From positions 505,890-569,889 of the forward strand of contig VWZW01004077.1 of NCBI GenBank assembly GCA_013397115.1: a stretch of 64,000 nucleotides of DNA. The letters run 5' to 3'. A model generated the notes under the pieces. That model was not told where the DNA came from. It saw only the letters and a list, made by a program, of their open reading frames with translations, and did not search any database. Positions within the stretch are counted from its first letter, which is position 1; each line of letters starts with the position of its first letter. Made by a program: the position numbers and the translations under genes. The stretch is from Edolisoma coerulescens (lineage: Eukaryota; Chordata; Aves; Passeriformes; Campephagidae). Positions 12,241-24,790 of the stretch are shown here, piece by piece.

Positions 12241-15200
12241 GGAGCCTGAAAATGTAATTCAGGATTCTGTTAGATGACAGGAAAAATTTCAGGGTAGTAA
12301 TGCTCACTGTTGCAACGTCAAAGTTCTGTTGCAGAATAGGCTCTCGAGCAATAGTAGAATCACCCAGGGATTCTGATAAACACTGTTTTATTCAAAATGG
12401 AAACATTTCCAGAGTTTAATCCTGAGATGCTCATATAGGACAATCCTATGCATCCAATCCTTGCAGGCATGATGAGCCTCAAAAGTGTTCTGTCACAGCC
12501 AATGCCCGCAGAAAATAATGTTTTTCTTTTGCATGTTTGCCTTCATTTTGAATTTATTTCAAGTTAGATATATATATTTTAATTGTAGTAAGGATAATTT
12601 AAAATACTTTGTCTGTTAAAACTGGATGGGAAGTTCAGCTAAAACACACCTTTTTCATATATCCAACTGGATTTGTATCAAGCCTGAACACTGAGATCAA
12701 AATTTCTGATTTCATGGAGCTGCATGAAAACAGAAGAGAAATCCTACCTTATTTTCCTCTTTGGGCACCTGGCAGCTGTCCACCTGAGTGTGTGGAGAGC
12801 ACTCTTGGCTAGCACAGCTCACAGTAGCAGGCTGTGGAAAGCTTCTGCAGATGAACTGATGAAATAAAAACCCAGGCCTTCAATTCACAGCTTTTCATTG
12901 GCCAAAATATGTGTCTTCTTGGAAAAGTACATTCTCCGCCATGACAAAGAGTGACAAGGTTGATACTCAGACTGGCAGAAATATTTCTGGGAATGTGTGC
13001 TGGAACCCCTTCAAGAGTTTCTGCTAACATCATGGCCCAGCATTTATAATGCAAGAAATGGCTAAAATTTGGAAGAGAGTTTTCTCCATTATAAAGAATT
13101 ACATACTTGCACATTAATTAATAATTATGCATTACTTTTCTCTGGTTCATACACTATGAAAAATGCACTGTTAAAATCATATGTGATCTTTTAATACAAT
13201 GTGAAGAGGAGTGAAAACATCTTTACACTTTCTAAGAAGCATTGCATTATATGTTTATCCATCCAGTTGTTCTGAGAAAACCTTAGTAATGTGGTAAGTC
13301 TCTCAGTACTCCCTGTGCCAAAGCTTATCTCTTCAGGAACCTATGCCTTTTCATAACTCTCAGTTTAGAAAGATGGAATTGAATTTGGGCTGCCAAGAGA
13401 AGAACATCTAGAGCAATTAAACTCCTCACTTTTTTTTTGAAGACTGCATGTTTAGAAACAGTGTTGAGAGGTGGAAGCTCAAGTCAAACAAATGTTTTGG
13501 ACATAATGCGAATGAACAACTGCTTCTGGGAAAGAGAAGAAGGGGAACTGGCTCTACTTCTCCTCTTCCATGTTAATAGATTGTATCTTATTAGCCAGGT
13601 ACATTTCAGGGGAGAGAATAATTGCTTATGGCTGGGAGAATGCTTTTTCGCATATCTATAACAAAATTACCTTTAATTGTACCTTTAATTCAAACACAAG
13701 CCAACAATTATGAAAAAAAAATCAGAAAATCACTCCATAGTCATGCTGCATACTTTACATTTTAACTGCCTGTGTTCCAGCATCCTTTACATTTTATTTA
13801 ACTGCCTGTGTTCCAGCACATCTCTGGGGTGGAAACGGGGACAATGCCTAACTCAAACCTCATCTTGATGTGTGGAATCTTCAGCTTGCGGGACAGAATT
13901 TGCAATGGATTCAGTTGCAGGCTTTTGTCTGTGGGATGCCTTTGAGGCATTTGCCTGTGGGAGGATGGATAATGGCATAGTCTGTAAGAGTAGGAGATGA
14001 AGCTTGACTAGAAGAGAAAGACCTTCCACGGCAGAAAAAACTATCATTCATCCTAGATTTATATTGAAATTATCTGAAATAATTTATGATATTCTGTCCA
14101 GTAAACAGAATTATCATCTAAAGAGACAAAAAGGAAAAAAAAAAAAAGAAAATAGTTGCAAGGATAAAATGAAAAAGAAGCTATAGGTCTTGGCTTGATA
14201 GAGCTGTTTTCCTAAAATTTGTTTTTTGGGGCTAAATTAATGATAATGTGTTGGATTATTGCACGGATTGTTCTCTGCAAAATAAATTCTGAAACCACAT
14301 CTTTACCAAGCAGTGACAGAGCCAGATCGTCACACTTTTATTTTTTAAAGGGAGCCCATTGTTTCTGCTATTCCTTATGAAATGATTTCTTCATTAAGAA
14401 AAAAAGAAACAAACAAACTACTCCCCCCCAGAAAAAAAACCAAAACAACCCAGCTATCTTCCTCTCAGTAATTCTGTGTAATATTTGACATGTTTTACTG
14501 AGTGGTGGATCAACATGGTACTTCATATTTCAATAATTCTTATCTTAAATAGCTACCCTAAGATCTCCCAATTAATGCTCTTTAAAAACACTACTGTACA
14601 GTAAATACCAGGGGGCCTTCTAGGTTTTCCAGTCACCCTCAGGGTTTTTTTATGTGTCTCTGTCAGACAGCTCCACTGGTGCAAGCTGACTGCAGAACCA
14701 CCAAATCCTGGATTAGAGCGCAAATCAAAGGAAGGAAAAATTACTACCAGGCCATTAATTCTCACTAGTGGTCCCACCATTTTGTTCAACCAGCTTTGAT
14801 GTGATGAGAGAAAAGGAACACTCAGCTGTTTCATGGACCTCTGGGTAGTCATATTCCAATCCCTCTGTACAGAGGACAAGAAACTGATAAGCAAGAGGAA
14901 AACGCTAGAGTGTGGGAAATCAAATTTTGCTTGTATGTATAAGAAAATAGAGAAAACAAGAAAATTAAAATAATATTGAGTGAGGATTTGATCAAAACTC
15001 AGTCAATAAATCACACTAATAAACACGTATTGCTCATACTAGCTTGTTTTTCTTTGTATCCCCTTACCCAAACCCAAGCATGGTATAGTGGCAATATATA
15101 TAATAATTCTTGATGTAGAGCTTACATATGATAAAAGTGGTGTCTGTAATAGCTATGCTTTTGATATAATGGTAATAATTGTTTAATGAGGGAAGAAAAA

Positions 15201-16087
15201 GATGTAATACAAGCAACATCAAAGAGAAGGGGTAACATGCACAGGGTTCTTTATAGTATTTTGGAAATTCAGTTTGGCAAATAGAACTGGAAAACCCAGA
15301 TGGAGTCTGTGGAGATGAACAGAAAGGTCTCTCGGAAGTCCACCCAAGTTAAGAAATTAATCTGTGAAGTTCCTGGTCACATGGTGAGGAGTACACCTAT
15401 GCACAGACACCTAATGACTCTCTTTAAATGCTCTGGTAGAAATACTTGGGTTATAATTTCCTGATGTTATTTTACAGTAAGTTGAAATGGCAGTAAAAAT
15501 TTATTTAAATTACCCAGACCTCTTCAAAGGCACTTTTCCAGTAATCGAATCCAGCATATTAAAAATTTTCAAAATGTCTTCATGGCACCAACGCTTTCAG
15601 GTTGAGTTCTCACTGCTTTTCATCTTTTGCAGACAAAACATTTCTTTTTGGAGAAAACTGAAAAAGGAAGCCAAGCTGGGGGGTTCCTAGAACTGTGTTT
15701 GCATTCACTCTATGTCATGAATTAGATATGAATACAAGTTGGGATATAATTGTGTGCAAGTTGGAAATATTCCAGCTGGAAAAAAATTTCATTCCATAAC
15801 AGGAAGCACCAGTCTGTATATCAGACTTTTGCGTTGGCATCGTAATTCAAATCAAATTCAGTAACAAAACCAACTTCAGTTGGTTGTTGGTGTAGTTCTG
15901 ATTTTAATGTCTTGATACCCACCTTTTACATCTTTTACATGTAACTCTAGAGAGATTGGAACACGTGTAATACACTAAATATGGGCTTAGTTCTGCAATT
16001 TATACCCAGGAGAGTCATGAAGTCTGGATAAAGAGGAAATAAAGGTTATGAGACCACGGTTTTGTTTTTTTTAAATTTAAAAAAATT
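12241..16087. other. Unique sequence, mostly nothing recognised
   Basis: No gene or transposon can be supported apart from the short tandem duplication listed separately at 13753-13818. Confidence 0.5.
13753..13818. repeat. Imperfect tandem duplication, about 32 bp x 2
   Basis: The unit CTTTACATTTTAACTGCCTG plus TGTTCCAGCA at 13753-13782 is repeated at 13785-13818, with a 4-bp ATTT expansion inside the second copy. It is probably a replication slippage product. Confidence 0.85.
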
Positions 16088-16224
16088 GTAATCTCTCCTG
16101 AAAACATGGTTTTGCCCAAAGAGATAGAAAAATTGAAAGCACCATGTAGTGTCTTCTTGAATAGTAGATATGTTTAAAACCGCTATTTTTTCAAGATCAA
16201 TATTTTGGAGATTACTGAGAGTAG

Positions 16225-16963
16225 GAAAGAAGAAGAAGAAGAAGAAAAGAAAAAGAAGAAGAAGAAGAAGAAGAAGAAGAAGAAGAAGAAGAAGAAGAAG
16301 AAGAAGAAGAAAAGAAGAAGAAGAAGAAGAAGAAGAAGAAGAAGAAGAAGAAGAAGAAGAAGAAGAAGAAGAAGAAGAAGAAGAAGAAGAAGAAGAAGAA
16401 GAAAAGAAGAAGAAGAAGAAGAAGAAGAAGAAGAAGAAGAAGAAGAAGAAGAAGAAGAAGAAGAAGAAGAAGAAGAAGAAGAAGAAGAAGAAGAAAAGAA
16501 GAAGAAGAAGAAGAAGAAGAAGAAGAAGAAGAAGAAGAAGAAGAAGAAGAAGAAGAAGAAGAAGAAGAAGAAGAAGAAGAAGAAGAAAAGAAGAAGAAGA
16601 AGAAGAAGAAGAAGAAGAAGAAGAAGAAGAAGAAGAAGAAGAAGAAGAAGAAGAAGAAGAAGAAGAAGAAGAAGAAGAAAAGAAGAAGAAGAAGAAGAAG
16701 AAGAAGAAGAAGAAGAAGAAGAAGAAGAAGAAGAAGAAGAAGAAGAAGAAGAAGAAGAAGAAGAAGAAGAAAAGAAGAAGAAGAAGAAGAAGAAGAAGAA
16801 GAAGAAGAAGAAGAAGAAGAAGAAGAAGAAGAAGAAGAAGAAGAAGAAGAAGAAGAAGAAGAAGAAGAAGAAGAAGAAGAAGAAGAAGAAGAAGAAGAAG
16901 AAGAAGAAGAAGAAGAAGAAAAGAAGAAGAAGAAGAAGAAGAAGAAGAAGAAGAAGAAGAAGG
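16225..16963. repeat. Long (GAA)n / (TTC)n array with 92-bp higher-order period
   Basis: About 740 bp of GAA trinucleotides. One variant unit with four As (GAAAA) recurs at 16310, 16402, 16494, 16586, 16678 and 16770, exactly 92 bp apart, then at 16919 after 149 bp. A 5' variant block with AAAA and AAAAA lies at 16245-16254. Each 92-bp unit is 29 GAA plus one 5-base variant, so the reading frame shifts at every unit. That is why translations show alternating blocks of K, R and E (or F, S and L). The purine-only strand can form triplex (H-DNA) structures. No coding role is proposed. Confidence 0.97.
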
Positions 16964-18120
16964 AGAAAGTAATAAAGAAGAAATTTAATAACAACATTAA
17001 ATGCTTTCCTCCTTCTTCCCACATCGTTCCTTTTATTCCTTTTGTTCTGATGTTTTCTTAATTTACTCCCTTATTTTCTGGCAGCTGTACTAAATTTTAG
17101 AGAGACAATACTTGTTCTAATTTCTGTGAGTCATGTTGAGGTAATTATTTCAGGCTCCAAATATTTTGATGTGGATTTGTACAGTTAATTGCAGGGTTGA
17201 GTAACCAACCTACCACTTCTACTGGGAAGCAGCTGGAAGCACACATTTCAGATGTGATCTCAGATTTGTAGCCATATTTGGCCATACATATCCACTATTA
17301 AAATATTTTTGCAATTAATTTATATTTCTATTTTAATAATATATAGGAGAAAAAAATATCCTCAAATATTTGCCATTCTACCATTTATTTATCTACAAAT
17401 TCACTTTATGCTTCCTATTATATAACTATGGGAGTTCTTTACACTTGAAGAGAGGAGGACAGGACCTCTTGAAGTCTGAAACATAACTTAAATGGGTGCA
17501 GTTCTCTTAGGTCTTTGGTTTACATCAAAGTTTTCAAAGGAAGTTGGCACACTTCCAATCTTCCCTCTTACTCCCCTCACTCTGTTCTGCTTCCAAAAAG
17601 AACACAATCAGTAAAAATTAGCAATTACAGTTAGTACACTCTGTCCTTGAAAGACCAGAAATATGTGCGGCATACAAGGAACCAAAGTATTGAAATCTGT
17701 TCCTGTTCATTGCCCTTTCATATTAACATTTTTAAACTAATTTTTAGGAAAAAAAATCATTTTTAGGCTCAGTCTCAGGCAAAACTTGATAATATCAACA
17801 CAAAAGGAAGATAAATAGGAGTGGGATATCACAAGATGAATAGGGAAATAAATGTGAATATTCAGCATGTGAAAGGAACACATATGGGACCAGGTTTATT
17901 TTGGGTATCTGTTGGCTAACATCAGTAATGTGCATGATACAGGAAGATCAGCGGAGTCCTACCTTCTGAGGTGTTTGCAAGAGTGTGTAAGTGTTCGTGT
18001 ACATGTTGTTTTGAAAGATATCAACTGAGAAGGTTTTTTGGTGGGGTTTACTTCAGTTGATTTGTTGTGGCTTTTTGTGGGTTTTATTTTTGGTTTTTAT
18101 TTTATTTTTGCTTCCCATTG
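16964..18120. other. Unique sequence, nothing recognised
   Basis: AT-rich sequence between the GAA array and the small CR1 tail, with no supported feature. Its last part (17856 onward) is the section repeated after the gap at 18542-19304. Confidence 0.5.
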
Positions 18121-18210
18121 ACCATAGAATGGTAGAATATACTGAGCTGGAAGGAACCCATCAGGATTGTTGAGTCCAACTCCTGGTCCCTGATGTTGCA
18201 GCACATTATG
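18121..18210 (-). mobile_element. CR1 3' end fragment
   Basis: The reverse complement reads as the end of an avian CR1: 'GACCAGGAGTTGGACTCAAC', then 'GATGGGTTCCTTCCAGCTCA', then 'ATTCTACCATTCTATGG', a degenerate form of the terminal ATTCTATG repeat. It is a strongly 5'-truncated insertion of about 90 bp. A second copy appears at 19570-19659 only because the locus is duplicated in the assembly. Confidence 0.8.
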
Positions 18211-18352
18211 GCAAAAAAAATTCAAGACAAGGAAATGTTCAGAACAGAATTGATTGCTCAGAATCAGAAAGGGGCAAGCTAAAAAGAGATTCAGAAGGTA
18301 GATTTAAAATAAGATAAATCAGTTGAGTAAAAAAGCAAAGAGGAATTGGATG

Positions 18353-18353
18353 N
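18353..18353. other. Single-n contig junction
   Basis: One unknown base separates the end of the first copy of the locus (18352) from the restart of the same locus (18354 matches 16088). It marks a join of overlapping contigs. Confidence 0.9.
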
Positions 18354-18541
18354 GTAATCTCTCCTGAAAACATGGTTTTGCCCAAAGAGATAGAAAAATT
18401 GAAAGCACCATGTAGTGTCTTCTTGAATAGTAGATATGTTTAAAACCGCTATTTTTTCAAGATCAATATTTTGGAGATTACTGAGAGTAGGAAAGAAGAA
18501 GAAGAAGAAGAAAAGAAAAAGAAGAAGAAGAAGAAGAAGAA

Positions 18542-19304
18542 NNNNNNNNNNNNNNNNNNNNNNNNNNNNNNNNNNNNNNNNNNNNNNNNNNNNNNNNNNN
18601 NNNNNNNNNNNNNNNNNNNNNNNNNNNNNNNNNNNNNNNNNNNNNNNNNNNNNNNNNNNNNNNNNNNNNNNNNNNNNNNNNNNNNNNNNNNNNNNNNNNN
18701 NNNNNNNNNNNNNNNNNNNNNNNNNNNNNNNNNNNNNNNNNNNNNNNNNNNNNNNNNNNNNNNNNNNNNNNNNNNNNNNNNNNNNNNNNNNNNNNNNNNN
18801 NNNNNNNNNNNNNNNNNNNNNNNNNNNNNNNNNNNNNNNNNNNNNNNNNNNNNNNNNNNNNNNNNNNNNNNNNNNNNNNNNNNNNNNNNNNNNNNNNNNN
18901 NNNNNNNNNNNNNNNNNNNNNNNNNNNNNNNNNNNNNNNNNNNNNNNNNNNNNNNNNNNNNNNNNNNNNNNNNNNNNNNNNNNNNNNNNNNNNNNNNNNN
19001 NNNNNNNNNNNNNNNNNNNNNNNNNNNNNNNNNNNNNNNNNNNNNNNNNNNNNNNNNNNNNNNNNNNNNNNNNNNNNNNNNNNNNNNNNNNNNNNNNNNN
19101 NNNNNNNNNNNNNNNNNNNNNNNNNNNNNNNNNNNNNNNNNNNNNNNNNNNNNNNNNNNNNNNNNNNNNNNNNNNNNNNNNNNNNNNNNNNNNNNNNNNN
19201 NNNNNNNNNNNNNNNNNNNNNNNNNNNNNNNNNNNNNNNNNNNNNNNNNNNNNNNNNNNNNNNNNNNNNNNNNNNNNNNNNNNNNNNNNNNNNNNNNNNN
19301 NNNN
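18542..19304. other. Assembly gap (763 N)
   Basis: The run of N begins inside the GAA array. The matching interval of the first copy (16276-17855) holds the rest of the array and about 890 bp of unique sequence. Open frames spanning it are meaningless. Confidence 1.
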
Positions 19305-19569
19305 GAATATTCAGCATGTGAAAGGAACACATATGGGACCAGGTTTATTTTGGGTATCTGTTGGCTAACATCAGTAATGTGCATGATACAGGAAGATCAG
19401 CGGAGTCCTACCTTCTGAGGTGTTTGCAAGAGTGTGTAAGTGTTCGTGTACATGTTGTTTTGAAAGATATCAACTGAGAAGGTTTTTTGGTGGGGTTTAC
19501 TTCAGTTGATTTGTTGTGGCTTTTTGTGGGTTTTATTTTTGGTTTTTATTTTATTTTTGCTTCCCATTG

Positions 19570-19659
19570 ACCATAGAATGGTAGAATATACTGAGCTGGA
19601 AGGAACCCATCAGGATTGTTGAGTCCAACTCCTGGTCCCTGATGTTGCAGCACATTATG
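19570..19659 (-). mobile_element. CR1 3' end fragment (assembly copy of 18121-18210)
   Basis: Identical to the fragment at 18121-18210 at the constant offset of 1449. It should be counted once. Confidence 0.8.
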
Positions 19660-19801
19660 GCAAAAAAAATTCAAGACAAGGAAATGTTCAGAACAGAATT
19701 GATTGCTCAGAATCAGAAAGGGGCAAGCTAAAAAGAGATTCAGAAGGTAGATTTAAAATAAGATAAATCAGTTGAGTAAAAAAGCAAAGAGGAATTGGAT
19801 G

Positions 19802-22800
19802 TTAGGTATGTGCCACATTTGTTCTATTATTAATCAACATTCTGGTTCTCTAGGACTTAACCAAATCTTGCCATCTGTTCATCATCAGTCATGGAAACCA
19901 TCAAAAGCAGAAAAATATAGGTGTTTGCACTTACCTTGAAATGAAAAAGACCCTTAAAATTTTTCATTTTCATGTAGAAAAATGGATTTGGAAAGTTGCT
20001 AATTCTGCAGCAACCTAATTGAACAGACAAGAAAAGAAGAATGAATTAAGGGGAAGCTGTGGGTATCTGTTCCTTACACAGATAGTCCACAGCTCTGTTG
20101 AGGGGTGGTTGAGCAAACACAAAACCATCACCCTCCCACTCTCCTTACTTATTTAGCTTTTTGCTTCTTTCTTTCTTTTTCCAAAAGGAAAAAAAAGAAA
20201 AGAATTTTTTACTCATGGTTAATTTCAGAGAATATAGGTCTGGCAGGAAGACGTAAATTGTTAAAACTATTAAGGAACTAATATAGTGTCAGCATAAGCA
20301 GGATCAATGCAAGGATGAATTCTGGCAATGCTCCAGAGAGAGAAAAAACTGTCATAAGTGGAGAGACACATAATCGTTGGGATATGAGGGAAAATAGTTC
20401 TAGTTCTAGTTCAGGAAAAAATTAAGTTGATTTGTTTTTCATGTGAGATCACAGAACTGCTCCTTTAAGCTGACTGACCTATACTAAGATAAAAATTGAC
20501 ACTTTCCTTCTTTCTAAATAGTTTGAACTAAAATCAAAAGATCTATGCTTTATTGTTTCTTCCTTATCCAACTTTTAAATGCATCTTCCCCTGCAATTCC
20601 ACAGCTATAGTTCTGTTGTGAAATTTTGGTATTGACAGAGAGAGATATGGAATATAATACTAATATCCTCTTGCTTGGCTATTTTGTCTTTTACTTCTTA
20701 ATTCTGGACCAGAAGATTAATTTTTTATTACTTTTTCCATATAATAAAAAGCTAAAAGAAATAGTACAATATGTTTTAATATTTTAATGATAGGGAAACA
20801 ATTTGAATTGGAACTGTTGTTGTAGCTGCATTCTGGTCACATGTGAACACACCAAGGAAACCATATGTAGAATGAAATTTTGACACAGTGATTACTCTTC
20901 AAATGCTGTGTCACCTCATTGGTGATGAAGAGATTTAGTATGTTAGTTTCTATGCCCCTGATAGATGGACCTGCAGAGGCTGGTATGTTTCACAGCAGCA
21001 TTATGTCTTGATTTTCTTCTGGAGAACAGTAGAGGAATGGCAGTGAATTTTCCAAGCTCTCTGAACATGGTCTGTATGAGTTTTTGTACTGCAAATTGCC
21101 AGAATAAAAGCATTAAGTGGGTAAAATTCTAAAAAATGTGCTAATAAATAGATAAAACAAACCACTTACTGTTGAAAAATATTTCAATCCTTTAATTTTC
21201 ACATTCTACACTACTGCCTCTTATTGCAATAAAAAATTATACATATTTTGCTTAATAAACTTATTATATTGTGGGGGAATATATTCAATTTAACTAAGCC
21301 ACAAGGAAACAAGTACATTTTAGTCAAAGAAGTGAAAAAATTCTGATTTGTACATTATTATGCTGCCAAGAGATTACTCTATTTGGGAAAGTCTTTCAAA
21401 ATGCTCACAAAATTATGTGAAATTGTGAGTGTAGTAAATAATTTTTTTCAATTTTTAGATTTCTTCCACCATTAGGGAAGGCTAGCTTCATGAATCATGT
21501 GTCATACAACATTACCTCTTTTAAGAAGAGAGTGTTCCGTGTCTTATGGTTAGAACAGTTCCTGCAAGATCTTTGACACATCTTTTAAAAAGACCAATGG
21601 AAATTTCCCTCATTTTTCTCAGCCCATTGCAAAATTTTGGCTTCCATCTTCGGTTTGCTCTCAGTTTGCTTGTGTATACATTAAAAGTAACTGCTTTCTG
21701 ACCAATGGGGAGGATGAATTATTTAAGGTTTGTAAAGCACCACGAGATTCTTATTAAGGATTATGTTGCAAAAGCAGTATATTATTCCCTCCTTCTTCAG
21801 GATTAGGATACATGTTAGTGGCCCATAAGTAATAGCAAAGATCTCTGGATCCCATGAGAACAGAACCTAATTTTTTCTGTAATCTATAACTGCAAATATA
21901 TTTGTAACTTTATCATTGTACAGGTGCTCAAAACAAGTTGAAACAGCCTTTCTGCATCAAGTCAGAAGACTGCTTCAGAGCAGACAACTTGAAATGGACA
22001 ACCATACTGATTCTTATTACCTTTAATTTTATCCTATCATGTTTCAGAAACCTTCTTCCCTGGCTTTTCTCAAAAAATGCGATGTTCTTGTTCTTCACAT
22101 TATTGCCAAACACATCATTACTCTTGAGTTAATGTTATGGATACTAGTTGTGACTTAAACTCTCTAGTTTCTGTGCAGCATGGAACTGGAATTGCAAATA
22201 TTATCTGATGCGAACAATATGGAAATTGATAAGACAATACAACATTTTAATGTAAGCCTGTATTTATGTTTAAGCTTTGCAAAAAATGTGTTAATCATCT
22301 GTACAGTTTTAATCTGCAATGATTCTGCTATAGGACACGTGAATGTAGTTTTTTTACGGATTTTAAATGTTTTAATTTGTTCAGAAACCAGAAGAAGGAG
22401 CAGCATGTGAAAATATTGTGTCATGTTAGGTATTTCCCATGGAATGGCAGAGAGTGGGGATGTGGGGTCAGCCTACAAATAAAATGGCACATAGTTCTAG
22501 GAAAAGGAGGGAGAAGAATTGTTGAGGAGAACCTTGCATTCAAAGCCTTGTGTTCAAAGCCTTGGAGCTACACAGGTCAGCCTCAAGCCCTTGTTGAAGG
22601 CCTGTTCATACCCTCAATTGCTCAAGAACACAACATGAAGCTGAATTATAGAAAAATAGTGTTCGTCTGCATATATTTTTTTTACCTATGATAAAGTTAT
22701 TTTATATACTTATATAATTTCACAGAGGGATGTGTTATAGTTGTCATTATCTTTCTTAGAAAGATTTTATTAGTCTGCTTGATTATTTTTAAGCACAAAA

Positions 22801-24247
22801 TTTAACTTTTGTGAAAGCAGACAATCTTTGGTGCTCAGTGACAAATCTGTATAATTGCTTACTCTGGGCACAAGATATTTTGGAAACGAATCAAGAATAA
22901 AACATTAGCTATTTAGTGACTTCTTAGTGAACCAAAGTCAACTTGACAGTTTCCAGGCAGTAATGTTGTTCAGCCTTCAGAGTACAGAATGTATATGAGT
23001 GGTCCATAGGCAGAAGATAGAGATAAACAGATTCAGATATGCATATCTAGCTACATATAAAATATGAAATGTAAATATATATAATTTGAAAATATAAATA
23101 GAACTATAAGTACAGCTAGAAGAAAATGAAAACACATTTTTCTATTGTATAAGTGCTGTGTTATAGAAAGATGGAGATGCATCACAAAGGGACTACTCTC
23201 AAAAGTGGTCTCAGGGCTAGTCATAGAAGAAAACCTTTCTAATCAAGATGGTGTTTCACGTACAACTTCAATAAGATCTCGTCTGAATGATCTTGTGTTT
23301 CTTGTCTGAAAATATTTGATCAGAAATGGCTGTAAAATTAACATAAGAGTTTTCCTGGTAGAAAACTATAGCAGTTTACTGCACTCCATTTCCATTTCTC
23401 TGCTACTTTATGGAACTGATTTTTTCCCATTCTCAAATCAAGTATCAGCCTGACTTACACCTGACCCTGTACCATGCTGATTATTTTTTACACGCTGTAT
23501 TTTCAGCTTGAGTAAATCAGGGTACATTTACATTGATCTTATTACCATTACTCTTATTGACTCTTGCTGAGGCCATTGATCTAAGTAAATTGATGTTTAG
23601 TAACCTCCAAAGGCTGGCACAAGAGTTTTGCAGAAGTGGACAGTAAACTGGAAAGGTGCAGTTTCCCATAAGGCTTGGATTACTGGTAGTAGAATACTAA
23701 CCACATCCCTTTCTCTGGTCCTGTAGAGGTCTGTGGTTTTGCCTTTCTAGAAATTGTCAACTTTAGATTGAAGCAGAAGCTTTTGTGTCTGAGCAAAATA
23801 CGAGTTAAGAGGAAAGGATTTAACTAGCCAGCATGTTTCATATTTTGGAGTCCTCTCTACTGGTAGAGAAATCATTCACTCTGCTACATTATTTCTGTGC
23901 CTCATTTTTTCTTCATTCTTCTTACAAATTTTCTACTATAAACTGCACCCCACCAGGAGCACCCTTAATACTGCAGCACTCTGTATGAAACAAATCTTCT
24001 CTTTGGGAAATGTATTCTTGGTAAAGGTTTCAAAATGAGCAGCATTTTTCAGGCATGGCAATTTGCAAACTCCATTTTCTCTAGCCTTTTCGCATGTTTT
24101 GGAAAAGGCATGAAAAGTATCTTCCTTCTGCCTGACCATCAAGAAGAAACTGAAGTGTGATTGAGTAGTGAAGCACAGGCCAGGAGTCCCTCTGCAGAGG
24201 TGAGACATTATAAAGGAAGAATCACTTCCAGTGTTATCCAGGGAAAA
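19802..24247. other. Unique sequence, nothing recognised
   Basis: Long AT-rich stretch with no supported gene or transposon. There is a tiny 14-bp tandem pair (TTCAAAGCCTTGTG-like) at about 22539-22566. Overlapping open frames on both strands at 21928-22424 lack protein-like features. Confidence 0.5.
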
Positions 24248-24790
24248 GTTTCATAGACTTATGAATAGTTTGGGTTGGAAGTGACCTTTTGAGGTCCTCT
24301 AGTCTGATCCCTCTGGCATGGGAGGGGACTCCTTCAACTGGAAGTGTTTGCTCATAGCTCTGAATGTTCCCAGTGATAGGATATCTACCACTTCTCTGGG
24401 AAACCTGTGCCAGTGTTCCACCACCCTTTTCATAAAAAGTTTCTTCCTTATACCTGAGTCTACCTTCTTTCAGTTTAAAGTCATCAACCCTTAACCTACT
24501 GCAACAGACCATGCTAAAACGTTTATAGGCCCTAATTCAGTACTGCAAGAACTCAGAGAGGTCTTCCCAGAGCCTTCTCTTCTCCAGGCTGAACAACACC
24601 AATGTTTTCAGCTTTTCCTCATGTGAGAGGTGTTCCATCTCTCTAATCTAATATGCTGCACACCTTTAAAGGACAGTAAGTCTTCTCATTTTTAACCACC
24701 TCTAGGCTCATTTTGTACACTTGCAGCCTCTTTGATGATTTTTCTAGGCTATGGTCCAGCCCCACATGCAGTCTGGAACACTATGTACAT
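24248..24790 (-). mobile_element. Older CR1 LINE, 3' region
   Basis: The plus strand shows the reverse complement of a CR1 3' part in order. It starts with 'GGTTGGAAGTGACCTTTTGA' and 'CTCTAGTCTGATCCCTCTGG'. It continues with 'TTCTCTGGGAAACCTGTGCC', 'CTTCTTTCAGTTTAAAGTCA' and 'GAGCCTTCTCTTCTCCAGGC', and then 'CTCATGTGAGAGGTGTTCCA'. Each phrase matches the avian CR1 consensus with many substitutions and loss of CpG, so this copy is older than those at 43, 48 and 58 kb. The 5' limit (high coordinate) fades out around 24.75-24.79 kb. Confidence 0.88.

Larger units (their letters stand above)
16088..18352. repeat. First copy of a duplicated locus (contig overlap)
   Basis: Bases 16088-16275 recur at 18354-18541 (constant offset 2266) and bases 17856-18352 recur at 19305-19801 (constant offset 1449), with no difference seen. 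The copies are separated by one n at 18353, and the second is interrupted by a run of N where the first has the rest of the GAA array. This pattern fits two overlapping contigs placed end to end, not a genomic duplication. This copy is the complete version of the locus. Confidence 0.9.
18354..19801. repeat. Second copy of the duplicated locus (likely false duplication)
   Basis: This copy repeats 16088-16275, then has 763 N, then repeats 17856-18352. From 19802 on the sequence is new. If the first copy is correct, the N run stands for 1580 bp, so the gap size is underestimated by 817 bp. Confidence 0.9.

Noticed and set aside
16170..17024. Four open frames of 255-279 codons rich in K, R, E or in F, S, L
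   Set aside because: They are translations of the GAA/TTC array. The alternating blocks come from the frame change at each 92-bp unit.
18436..19418. Four open frames of 284-315 codons across the first gap
   Set aside because: Nearly all codons are N. The ends are copies of sequence near 16.2 kb and 17.9 kb.
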